Positions 1-6,473 of a stretch of 10,412 nucleotides of DNA are shown piece after piece (position 1 is the stretch's first letter; every line of letters starts with the position of its first letter). Under the pieces are notes generated by a model that searched no databases, was not told where the DNA came from, and saw nothing but the letters and a program-made list of their open reading frames with translations. The stretch spans positions 1 to 10,412 of the forward strand of contig NW_003114026.1 in the NCBI RefSeq assembly GCF_000003605.2, given 5' to 3'. The position numbers were made by a program, and so were the translations under genes. Origin of the DNA: Saccoglossus kowalevskii. Its lineage: Eukaryota > Hemichordata > Enteropneusta > Harrimaniidae.

Positions 1-199
1 GGCCATGACATCTTGGAGCTGATGGATCATGAACCAAAACAACATCGCCCGTCTTGACATTATCTCTTGCTTTGCGCCATTTTTGTCTCTCCTGAAGAGC
101 CGGTAAATACTCTTTTATCCATCGATGCCAAAACACATCAGCAAGATATTGTGCTTGGCGCCAACGCTTTCTCACGTAACAGTCCTCCTTGACAAATAT
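1..199 (-). pseudogene. DUF5641-type C-terminal domain remnant of BEL/Pao Pol, out of frame
   Basis: Reading the minus strand one base out of phase with the Gag-Pol frame gives, from about position 199 down to 2, an unbroken peptide containing [36 protein letters not shown] and GDVVLVHD. This is the typical C-terminal (DUF5641) domain that follows integrase in BEL/Pao polyproteins. It directly abuts the start of RNase H at about 190-205, so the intervening coding region has been lost. The frame is +1 relative to the upstream polyprotein, so the domain would not be translated in fusion without a frameshift. It continues past the left window edge. The domain call rests on recalled family motifs, with no search run. 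Confidence 0.85.
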
Positions 200-3100
200 A
201 GGAAACAGCACCATAACCCGTTGATGATGCATCACCAAAGTGATGTAGTTCTCGATACACAACCGCTCCAAGTTTCGGCTCTTTATAACTACGCCGAATT
301 CTCAATGTTGTCAGATGGCTCAAGTCAGACAGCCATTTGTTCCACTCAATCTCGATTTTCTTAGGAATGTCTTGGTCCCATTTACAATTAAGTAAGCACA
401 GTTCTCGAAGCAGAAATTTTGCCTTCAGTATAAATGGAGATACCAATCCCAATGGATCATACACCGAAGCTACCACTGACAAGATACCTCTGCGTGTACT
501 GGGTTTGGTTTTTGGAGAGATAACATAGCCAAGACTGTCTTCCTTGATGAACCACTGGACTCCGAGAGCCCGTTGCAAGTCACCACCTCCCAGAGATGAT
601 AGATCCTTTGATTTATCCTGTTGAAGGGCATTCAATAACTTTACGGAATTTGAACTCCACTTGGTCAGGTTGAAACCACCCTTTGCAAGCAGATGCTTAA
701 GATTTAGAGCAGTGCTAATCGCCTCATCTTCACTATCTAAAGACTTGAGACAGTCGTCAACATAAAAGTTGTTTTCAATAGTATTAGTGATAGTCTGCTC
801 ATGTTCTCCTGCACGGTCCTTTGCCACATTTCTAAGGGCAAAATTGGCACAACTTGGTGACGATCGTCCACCAAAAAGATGTACCCGCATTTGATATTCT
901 TGTGGAGAATTATTCAGATTACCATTTTCCCACCAAAGGTAAGTTAGGTAGTGGGAGTCAGTTTCAGGCACTCTAACTTGGTAGAACATTTTCTCAACAT
1001 CAGCCGAGAAGGCAACTTGACTGAGTCGAAACCGCATCAACACACCCATTAGGGAACTGGTTAAGTCCGGCCCCTGTAGAAGAAGGTCATTGAGGCAAAC
1101 ATCTTTGTATTTTGCTGAGCAGTCAAATACTATACGCACCTTCTCCGGCTTTTGAGGATGTATGACTGGGTGATGTGGTAGAAACCACCTTGATTCATGG
1201 CCTACAGCGGAACACACCTTTCTAGCATAGCCGTCCTGGACTAAGCCTTCCATGAACTTGGTGTACTTCACCTTTAGAATGTAGTCTTTCTCAAGTCGAA
1301 CCTTGAGAGAATTCAGCCTTTTCAAGGCCATTGACTTGTTGTTGGGTAGCACTTGAGGATCTGTCTTCCATGGCATAGCTACTTGATAATGACCATCTTC
1401 GAAGCAAATTGATCGTTTCATGATGTTGATAGCCTTCATGTCATCACGAGACATCACAGTTTTTCCTACATTGGTGTCATTGAAGTCAATGTTACAAAAT
1501 GTTTTAAATTGTTCATCAAGAGGAGAATACTCTAGGCATTGCCTATTGGAGTTAATGAAATTACACATGTTCTCTTGTTGGCCTATATATAATGGACCAT
1601 TGACAACCCAACCACACAATGTTCGTGTAGCATAGGGACCACCATTAGTTGATGTTTTGACCTCAAGGGGTTGATGCAGTTCTGGAATGTTAGTGCCAAT
1701 CAATAGTCCAACTTCTTCATTAATATTTGTCACCTGAACACCATCAAGATGTGGCCACTTATTGATATCTTCCTGCTTAGCAATTGTGTGGCTGTCCACT
1801 GGCAAAGTTGGAATAGTAAATACTTCGGGAGCCATAACGACAATATCCCCATTCAAATTGGAGATTTCAAGTGTTAGTAGTCTCCGTTGATTGGTAGATG
1901 TGCGGCCTATTGTCTTCAAGTCAATTTCGGTTTTCTTACCCTGGACGCCTAATTTCTGAGCGAGAGATTCAGTACAGAAACTTATGTTTGATCCATTGTC
2001 CAAGAATGCATATGTCTTTACAGTTTTTCTTCCTCCTGAGCACCTAACACTGACAGGCACTGCTGCAAACCCAATGATGCTATTTTTGCAAGTAACGGCT
2101 GTAGATGTACCCTGATGCGACTCACTCAGATTTTGAGCTTGAATTGAAGATGATGCTGGCGAATTACTAGGTATGGTTGTTTGATGTGTCGTAACTGGAT
2201 GAAGAAAACTTGAATGCTTATCAGCACACAGCTTGCAAAAACTTCCTTTTCTGCAAGTACTAACAAAATGACCAGGGTTGAGGCAATTGCGACACAGCTT
2301 CTTTTCTTGCACAAACCTCCTACGTTCCCCAACTGACTTCTCCTTGAATTCCCCGCACTGTGACAGCCAATGTGAAGAACTACACAGGGGACAGTTCCTT
2401 CTAAATGGTTTTGATTCAGAAATGTGAGGCGACACACTAACTGCAAACGATCTACCACTTTCCTTTTGTTGATTGGAAATTACAGAGAAACTTGGATCAT
2501 TTCTCATTACTGATTCTTGATGAATGAAATTGTAGAATACTTCAAATGGTGGAAATAAAACGTTGTTGTTTGTCTTGAAACTAGCACCATGCTTCATCCA
2601 CGAAACTTTCAGGCTTGGAGGTAGTTTTTGTATAACTACATTGAGCCCATGGGCAGAGTCAAGGCTGGCAAGACCAGGATATTTTCCAGACTCCTTCATG
2701 TGAAGAACTTCTAGAAGTAGGTGATCTAAATGCTGCAGCTTGATTGATTCCTTAATGGTGAACCTTGGAAATTCTTGTAGACGATTCATCAAATCTTGTT
2801 CAATCACCTCTACTGCACCATATGTTTGGTCTAGGAGATTCCATATATGTTTCAGAGCTTCGATTGGTTTGTCTACATAAACACTTTGAAGTGGTGTAAC
2901 CAGTTCTCGTGAACTGTTTCCCAACCATCGCATAATCAGATTTACCTCTTGTGAGGGGGGTACATTTAACTCGCTTATAGTGCTCATCATTAATGCCTTC
3001 CAGGCCCTGTAAGAAGTTGCACTGTCATTGAAAGTTCGAAGACTGGAACTCAATAGCTCTTTTCTGAACATTATGTTGCCCATTTCAGTGATCACATTTG

Positions 3101-3602
3101 CTGATTGATCAGACTGACTCTTGGTAGACTGTTGGCTGACGTTAACTAACTGCTCCTCCACATGAGCGGATTGTTGTTTGCTCTGAGGAGTGCCTGATTG
3201 ACCTGTTGTCAAAGGTAGTGCTGGGGATGGCAAAGTCACATCATTCACACCGAGTGGAGAAAGAAGATTCGCATTTCCTTGAGGGGGTTGAGCTGACCAC
3301 CATGGGTCTTCAAACGACAGCACTTGAGATCCCAGCTTCTCCTCTCCCTTTGTGACATCTTCAACTGGATTTGACTCTAGGGCTTCATATACCCGTTCTT
3401 CCGCCTCTGACTCGGCAAGCTGAGTTTCTTGTTCGAAACGTATCCTTTGTTGCCTTAATTTGAGCTCCTCCAGTTCGAGTGCTTCTGTCTGGGCCAGTCT
3501 TTGCAGTCTAACTTTCAAAGCTGCACCCTTGGCTGCTGCTCTTGCCTTTGATGATGCCGTACTGGCACTTGAAGATACGGAAATATTGTCTGGTTGATCC
3601 AT
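138..3602 (-). CDS. BEL/Pao Gag-protease-reverse transcriptase polyprotein, truncated in RNase H
   Basis: This is the retrotransposon polyprotein; Gag packages element RNA, protease matures it and RT copies it, in cytoplasmic particles. I start at the ATG at 3602-3600 (G at -3 and +4). The frame is open to 3671, but only from a TTG, which is unlikely in an animal. Numbering from the ATG (1154 aa): residues about 17-80 are a charged, coiled-coil-like segment; a DUF1759-type Gag region begins near 191; three Cys/His knuckles span 404-468 (CPLC..H..C, CRNC..H..C, CKLC..H); a DUF1758-type protease has D535 in LDNGS; RT lies at about 800-990 with D868 in ADVEKMF and YVDD at 947-950; a Pao/A17-type region follows at about 1010-1120. 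RNase H begins with GDAS (D1124) but is cut a few residues later. About 18 terminal residues are out-of-frame readthrough of the DUF5641 region. No stop or frameshift occurs before that. The protease has DNG rather than DSG/DTG, a variant I recall from other BEL elements. Confidence 0.95.
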   Translation of the reverse strand: MDQPDNISVSSSASTASSKARAAAKGAALKVRLQRLAQTEALELEELKLRQQRIRFEQETQLAESEAEERVYEALESNPVEDVTKGEEKLGSQVLSFEDPWWSAQPPQGNANLLSPLGVNDVTLPSPALPLTTGQSGTPQSKQQSAHVEEQLVNVSQQSTKSQSDQSANVITEMGNIMFRKELLSSSLRTFNDSATSYRAWKALMMSTISELNVPPSQEVNLIMRWLGNSSRELVTPLQSVYVDKPIEALKHIWNLLDQTYGAVEVIEQDLMNRLQEFPRFTIKESIKLQHLDHLLLEVLHMKESGKYPGLASLDSAHGLNVVIQKLPPSLKVSWMKHGASFKTNNNVLFPPFEVFYNFIHQESVMRNDPSFSVISNQQKESGRSFAVSVSPHISESKPFRRNCPLCSSSHWLSQCGEFKEKSVGERRRFVQEKKLCRNCLNPGHFVSTCRKGSFCKLCADKHSSFLHPVTTHQTTIPSNSPASSSIQAQNLSESHQGTSTAVTCKNSIIGFAAVPVSVRCSGGRKTVKTYAFLDNGSNISFCTESLAQKLGVQGKKTEIDLKTIGRTSTNQRRLLTLEISNLNGDIVVMAPEVFTIPTLPVDSHTIAKQEDINKWPHLDGVQVTNINEEVGLLIGTNIPELHQPLEVKTSTNGGPYATRTLCGWVVNGPLYIGQQENMCNFINSNRQCLEYSPLDEQFKTFCNIDFNDTNVGKTVMSRDDMKAINIMKRSICFEDGHYQVAMPWKTDPQVLPNNKSMALKRLNSLKVRLEKDYILKVKYTKFMEGLVQDGYARKVCSAVGHESRWFLPHHPVIHPQKPEKVRIVFDCSAKYKDVCLNDLLLQGPDLTSSLMGVLMRFRLSQVAFSADVEKMFYQVRVPETDSHYLTYLWWENGNLNNSPQEYQMRVHLFGGRSSPSCANFALRNVAKDRAGEHEQTITNTIENNFYVDDCLKSLDSEDEAISTALNLKHLLAKGGFNLTKWSSNSVKLLNALQQDKSKDLSSLGGGDLQRALGVQWFIKEDSLGYVISPKTKPSTRRGILSVVASVYDPLGLVSPFILKAKFLLRELCLLNCKWDQDIPKKIEIEWNKWLSDLSHLTTLRIRRSYKEPKLGAVVYRELHHFGDASSTGYGAVSYICQGGLLREKALAPSTISC

Positions 3603-3709
3603 GACATCAAGAAACTTGAAACTGTAACAGCTCCTGCTGTTCGGTTGAGGGAGAGTATTGACGCGACACAATTGATTGGGTAAAACACAACTATCAACGC
3701 ATTGATCAC

Positions 3710-3715
3710 TTTAAT
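3710..3715 (-). terminator. ATTAAA poly(A)-signal variant near the inner LTR end
   Basis: The minus strand reads ATTAAA here, in GATTAAAGTG. It sits 37 nt before the proposed LTR end at 3673, a reasonable distance for cleavage near the R/U5 border. The canonical AATAAA is absent from this strand of the candidate LTR. The same site in the unseen 3' LTR would be the functional one. Confidence 0.3.
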
Positions 3716-3782
3716 CACATCTAGTAGACATACGAGGTTGAGTACAATATAATATTGGCAGTGACAATGACAATGATTTCAA

Positions 3783-4297
3783 CTGTAAAATGAATAAAAA
3801 AGAAAATAAATAAAGAAATTACAAAGGTATAAATAATGTACAAGTATAATGTAAATACATAATTTTAGACAATAAAATATGATTCACACATTGGTAATAT
3901 TCGCGGCTTACAGACCAATAATAGCGAACAATAAAAATACAGAAGTAGGTGTTGCGATACAAGTCAATTACATCACACATGGAGATAGCGGTCACGTGAT
4001 AAGCATCGAGTGAAACAAAATTGCACATAATCGAAATAAGGTTGCGAATCTTGAGATATAACAATAAATCGTTGAATCAGATTAACTAGACACGCATAAA
4101 TCACTAATTAAGGCATTGGTTGCACAATCATCGATCAAAAACAAATACATAAAGTTTCACGGAATTTTCCACATCATGTTGACCTACGACGCCTCGTGTA
4201 AATTGCATTTAGAAACCTCGCTGAATTCACTCATCAGAAAATTAGTAATTCTGAACGATGTCATTATTACAGTAACAGGAAATAAGATCACACTTAC
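3783..4297 (-). other. Possible GT-AG intron in the LTR/leader of the BEL element
   Basis: The minus strand carries CAAAC|GTAAGTG with the donor G at 4297. About 515 nt downstream is a long T-rich tract followed by TTTTACAG|TTGAAATC, with the acceptor ending at 3783. Both are near-ideal animal splice sites in the same orientation as Gag-Pol. Splicing would join an LTR-proximal exon to the leader about 180 nt before the Gag ATG. It would remove the only in-phase long stretch of LTR sequence without touching coding sequence. Whether it is used is unknown; it could also be coincidental in AT-rich DNA. Confidence 0.35.
3993..3998. promoter_or_regulatory. Palindromic CACGTG E-box inside the LTR
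   Basis: The sequence GTCACGTGAT contains a perfect CACGTG core with flanks favoured by USF/TFE-type bHLH-ZIP factors. It lies within the candidate LTR, and inside the possible intron. LTRs often carry host factor sites, but a single 6-bp motif is weak evidence. Confidence 0.25.
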
Positions 4298-4525
4298 GTT
4301 TGTGTCTTGACCATGGAATAGCGTGAATTGAATGACGAATTGAGCGTTAGTGACGAGTCAAAATCAAATGCCGCGGTAGCGTGAAAACTTGTGATCTTCA
4401 AAAGGTAAAAGGTCAACTTTGAACAAAACGAAAGGGCCACTAGAGGGCGCCACATATCTAACTGTGTTGCAAACCGGCAGCAACAATTGCTTGATGCACC
4501 ATTGTCAGTAGACACAAGTTTAGAG

Positions 4526-5128
4526 ATGCTAAACAGCATGAGAGTTACCATGGCATATGAACTAATTACACAGAATATCCTAGTTAGAAAGCAAATTACA
4601 AGTGAAACCAATATTAAAACCATTCAAACAACAGGTAAAATAGAGCAAACAAAATTGCAAGATAGAAGATTTTCACTTGATAAACAAAAAGTTAATATAC
4701 CTAAACTATATAAACGGTCAGTCGAATGGGTAGAAACATCTGTAATTTGGAGATATCGGGAGGTAGATAGAAGAGTAATTAAAAATCCAAGCAAGAGAAG
4801 TGACTTCCTTGATGGATTTATAAAACCAAAAATTATCCGTGAAAATTTCAAAATTTCAGAACCACTTACACTCTCAGTTAAACTTGACACTGGACATGCA
4901 TACTTATATGATGGCAATCATCGAATACGTATTGCGAAAGAATTAAATATAAAATGGATACCAATAGTGATTTCAACAGTATTTCTTAATGACTTAACAG
5001 ATATTCATGGAAATGAATGGCAGAAAGTTCCATCATGGAAAGGGTGTCTGCTCCAGATACAGCAATTGCCAATTACACCTTCCGATCTTGGATTTGATGC
5101 TTCTGCCACTTGTCCATTAGACAAATAA
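4526..5128 (+). CDS. ParB/sulfiredoxin-fold-like protein with DGNHR motif, intronless
   Basis: This is a 200-aa protein from the first in-frame ATG. I do not recognise a named gene. Residues about 116-145 read GHAYLYDGNHRIRIAKELNI followed by a short hydrophobic strand (WIPIVIS). That matches the strand-DGxHR-helix-strand core of ParB N-terminal/ParB-like nuclease domains (D129, G130, N131, H132, R133). Sulfiredoxin shares the fold but needs a catalytic Cys where this protein has Asn. Residues about 20-90 are polar and basic. There is no signal peptide or membrane segment. The frame is open upstream through 4455 to 4409 inside the LTR, so the true N-terminus may be further 5', in another exon, or cut by the LTR insertion. 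AATAAA signals overlap the stop. A single-exon ORF of this type in an animal suggests a mobile, viral or horizontally acquired origin, which is inference only. Role unknown. Confidence 0.65.
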   Translation: MLNSMRVTMAYELITQNILVRKQITSETNIKTIQTTGKIEQTKLQDRRFSLDKQKVNIPKLYKRSVEWVETSVIWRYREVDRRVIKNPSKRSDFLDGFIKPKIIRENFKISEPLTLSVKLDTGHAYLYDGNHRIRIAKELNIKWIPIVISTVFLNDLTDIHGNEWQKVPSWKGCLLQIQQLPITPSDLGFDASATCPLDK

Positions 5129-5137
5129 ATAAATAAA
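5124..5137 (+). terminator. Tandem AATAAA poly(A) signals overlapping the ParB-like stop codon
   Basis: A short (AAAT)n run gives overlapping AATAAA hexamers starting at 5124, 5128 and 5132; the stop TAA occupies 5126-5128. If used, cleavage would fall about 10-30 nt downstream and the 3' UTR would be almost nil. The run could equally be a chance microsatellite. Confidence 0.4.
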
Positions 5138-5178
5138 TAGCTTAGTTTTACAATGTTCAGTCATGCCTACCTATAACG

Positions 5179-5208
5179 TGATCGGCTTGATTAAAACTTG
5201 ATCGGCTT
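5179..5208 (+). repeat. Direct repeat TGATCGGCTT, two copies 20 bp apart
   Basis: TGATCGGCTT occurs at 5179-5188 and again at 5199-5208, with TGATTAAAAC between them. The two copies start exactly 20 bp apart, just downstream of the ParB-like ORF. It could be a small duplication or a paired protein-binding site; nothing in the sequence decides. Confidence 0.6.
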
Positions 5209-5252
5209 TACTATCCAAAAGCTCCAAGTTTGAAATACAAGCATCTGAGAGC

Positions 5253-5342
5253 GCTGGAAAAACCAGCAGCCTAGGGATGCAAGCATCCCTAAGTAACCAG
5301 TACTAAAATTTGTAGCTGTTGAAAAACAGCCACAAACTTTAG
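5253..5342. repeat. Cluster of three consecutive hairpins with small loops
   Basis: Three inverted repeats follow one another. The first is GCTGG-aaaaa-CCAGC (5253-5267). The second is TAGGGATG-caag-CATCCCTA (5272-5291), a perfect 8-bp stem. The third pairs 5303-5320 with 5325-5342 around a GAAA tetraloop, with 16 of 18 positions paired. They lie about 125-215 bp after the ParB-like stop. No ribozyme core, tRNA box or histone-type stem-loop is recognisable. They may be an RNA structure, a recombination or replication site, or a foldback element remnant. Confidence 0.65.
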
Positions 5343-5499
5343 GCCGTCCATAAATCCCAGAATTACCTTTGGTAGAAGTCTGATTTCAAAGATTTCTTAT
5401 TTCAGAATTCTTTCTTTTCAGAATTTAAAACCATGGTAATCATGTCATCACCCCATCCATCCTTTCCTGGGCTGCAGGTATCACACAATGTACAGCTTT

Positions 5500-5607
5500 G
5501 TGGGTATCTGCTATGGCATCAGACACTGTTAAGACAAATAGGACATGACAGTAGTCCATAAGCATAAATGTTTCAGGTGAGATCACATCATCTGAAACTT
5601 ACCCACA
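5500..5607. repeat. Nested inverted repeats (8-bp outer stem, 11-bp inner hairpin)
   Basis: The outer arms TGTGGGTA (5500-5507) and TACCCACA (5600-5607) are perfectly complementary. Inside, GTTTCAGGTGA (5570-5580) pairs with TCATCTGAAAC (5588-5598) at 10 of 11 positions around a 7-nt loop. A shorter GGAC...GTCC pair lies near 5541-5557. Together they could fold into a branched structure of about 108 nt. There is no coding potential and no known RNA family is recognised. Confidence 0.45.
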
Positions 5608-5944
5608 GTAAATTGGACCTGCTTTTAAATTTAGTTTTTTTTAACATTACAATTTTATATCTTGCAGATATTTTGTGCCTTACTGCATTCATCATATATT
5701 CTTGATCTAATTATCAGGGAAAATGTATGCACTCCCAGTACAGGAAATATCATATCATAGCAAAAATGTTATTGATGCATTTGTATGTCTTCCTTATTTA
5801 GAAAATTATGTGTCACTTTAACGTCACATTCTTTTGTTCACTTCAGACACAAGAACACTATTAAATATTGCATAATGCTAAAGATTCTTTATTGCGATTT
5901 TGTGTTATAGTTTCATTAATTATTATTAAAAGCAGGGAAAAAAA
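5608..5944. other. AT-rich intergenic stretch, no gene seen
   Basis: The stretch is AT-rich with short homopolymer T runs. I see no ORF of note, RNA gene or clear repeat. Bases 5343-5499, before the nested inverted repeats, are likewise without a gene; they contain only a short duplication of TTTCAGAATT near 5400-5425. Confidence 0.6.
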
Positions 5945-6425
5945 GTATAATAATATTATGAGGTTATTATGAGGTTGATGCAACGGCATACCGTCTGAGT
6001 GCATATTTTGAGATATCCTCAGAATAACCTTACTATTATACATCTTTTCCTTCCAAAGGTACATAATGGGAAAGCTGAGGTCCAAAATGTTTAGAACAGA
6101 ATCAGCGAACTTCTTTGTGTGGAGTCAATTCAAAGTCTAGTGGCAGCCATGTTTGTTTTTATCATTAGAGGACGCTTATGCATGTAATCATTCCATATTT
6201 GGAATTTGCATTTCCTTATATGGTAGGATGAAAATACCCCATAAAATACCGCACAATTACGGCATGCTGTAACTTCTGGCATTACGGTGACAGATGTATA
6301 ATAATATTATGAGGTTATTACAAGAATAACACGAAGTATACACAACAGCAGTATGGTGATCATATCGACAGAAGTGTAGCAGAGGTTGATAAGTTACCGT
6401 AATGCTAGAGTGCATATAGATTGCG
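5945..6425. repeat. Two diverged copies of an unidentified dispersed repeat
   Basis: An identical 25-bp block beginning GTATAATAATATTATGAGGT occurs at 5945-5969 and 6296-6320. After each copy the same landmarks follow in order: GAGGTTGAT, an ACCGT-containing segment, and GAGTGCATAT (about 5995 and 6405). The first copy looks like the second with its middle removed. The first copy also has a partial inverted match to its own start near 6024-6043 (AATAACCTTACTATTATAC). This suggests a MITE-like or other non-autonomous element present twice. No coding capacity or clear target-site duplication was found. Confidence 0.5.
6193..6223. promoter_or_regulatory. CArG-octamer-CArG motif cluster (SRF/POU/ETS-like sites)
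   Basis: CCATATTTGG (6193-6202) and CCTTATATGG (6214-6223) both fit the SRF consensus CC(A/T)6GG, starting 21 bp apart, about two helical turns. Between them lies a perfect octamer ATTTGCAT (6204-6211). GGAA and TTCC, which are ETS cores, flank the octamer, so the block is a near-palindrome. Such an arrangement resembles a serum-response-type enhancer. No gene start is visible nearby, and AT-rich DNA makes CArG boxes fairly easy to find, so function is unproven. Confidence 0.35.
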
Positions 6426-6430
6426 ATAAT

Positions 6431-6457
6431 CTCATTAATATAGTGATAATTAATGAG
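6431..6457. repeat. Perfect 9-bp inverted repeat next to the satellite edge
   Basis: CTCATTAAT (6431-6439) and ATTAATGAG (6449-6457) flank a 9-nt loop, ATAGTGATA. It lies 16 bp before the first recognisable satellite base. It may be the end of the dispersed repeat to its left or a junction feature of the array. Confidence 0.6.
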
Positions 6458-6473
6458 TGGAAGCTAAATGACA

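Larger units (their letters stand above)
1..4454 (-). mobile_element. BEL/Pao LTR retrotransposon, internally deleted, 3' end outside window
   Basis: On the minus strand the order is a candidate 5' LTR (about 4454 to 3673), a short leader, a Gag-protease-RT frame (3602 to 138) and an out-of-frame DUF5641-type C-terminal remnant (about 199 to 1). The order Gag (DUF1759-like), zinc knuckles, DUF1758-type aspartic protease, RT with YVDD, Pao/peptidase_A17-type region and start of RNase H is diagnostic of BEL/Pao. Most of RNase H and the integrase are absent, although the family carries them between the Pao region and the DUF5641 domain. The 3' LTR must lie left of position 1, so LTR identity and the target-site duplication cannot be tested here. 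The unbroken 1154-codon frame suggests a recent copy, or one derived from a recently mobile deletion lineage. Confidence 0.93.
3673..4454 (-). repeat. Candidate 5' LTR of the BEL/Pao element
   Basis: Read on the minus strand, the outer edge is TGTGGCGCCCTCTAGTGG (4454 to 4437), a terminus style I recognise from metazoan LTR elements. The inner edge is placed at ...ACCCAATCA (3673), just before the leader, giving about 782 bp with TG...CA ends. An ATTAAA poly(A)-like signal lies 37 nt before that inner edge. I could not recognise a tRNA primer-binding site after it, so the inner boundary is tentative. Bases 4455-4459 (tatct) would be one copy of a 5-bp target-site duplication if the outer edge is right. 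The partner LTR lies outside the window, so neither boundary can be confirmed by alignment here. Confidence 0.6.

Noticed and set aside
2126-2458. Minus-strand 110-codon ORF inside the Gag/zinc-knuckle region
   Set aside because: It is an alternative-frame shadow of the polyprotein with no domain features.
3603-3671. Upstream extension of the Gag-Pol frame to a start at 3671
   Set aside because: The codon at 3671-3669 is TTG, not a plausible start in an animal. The ATG at 3602 has a good context and gives a typical BEL N-terminus.
3900-3917. Possible tRNA primer-binding site TGGTCTGTAAGCCGCG on the minus strand
   Set aside because: The T-loop complement expected after the stem positions is absent, and it would place the LTR end inside the possible intron, far from Gag.
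4487-4525. Start of the ParB-like ORF at 4487
   Set aside because: That codon is TTG. The first in-frame ATG is 4526; the upstream open stretch is described as possible truncated coding sequence instead.
4294-4623. Minus-strand 109-codon ORF crossing the LTR edge
   Set aside because: It is antisense to the ParB-like ORF, spans the LTR boundary, shows no domain, and its stop lies in the putative splice donor. It appears to be a chance ORF.
4895-4960. Sulfiredoxin identity for the DGNHR protein
   Set aside because: Sulfiredoxin needs a catalytic Cys in its GCHR motif; this protein has Asn there.
5253-5342. Hammerhead or other self-cleaving ribozyme in the hairpin cluster
   Set aside because: No CTGATGA...GAAA core arrangement was found on either strand.
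5861-6085. Minus-strand 74-codon ORF in the intergenic region
   Set aside because: It is low-complexity, AT-driven translation overlapping the dispersed repeat, with no recognisable domain.
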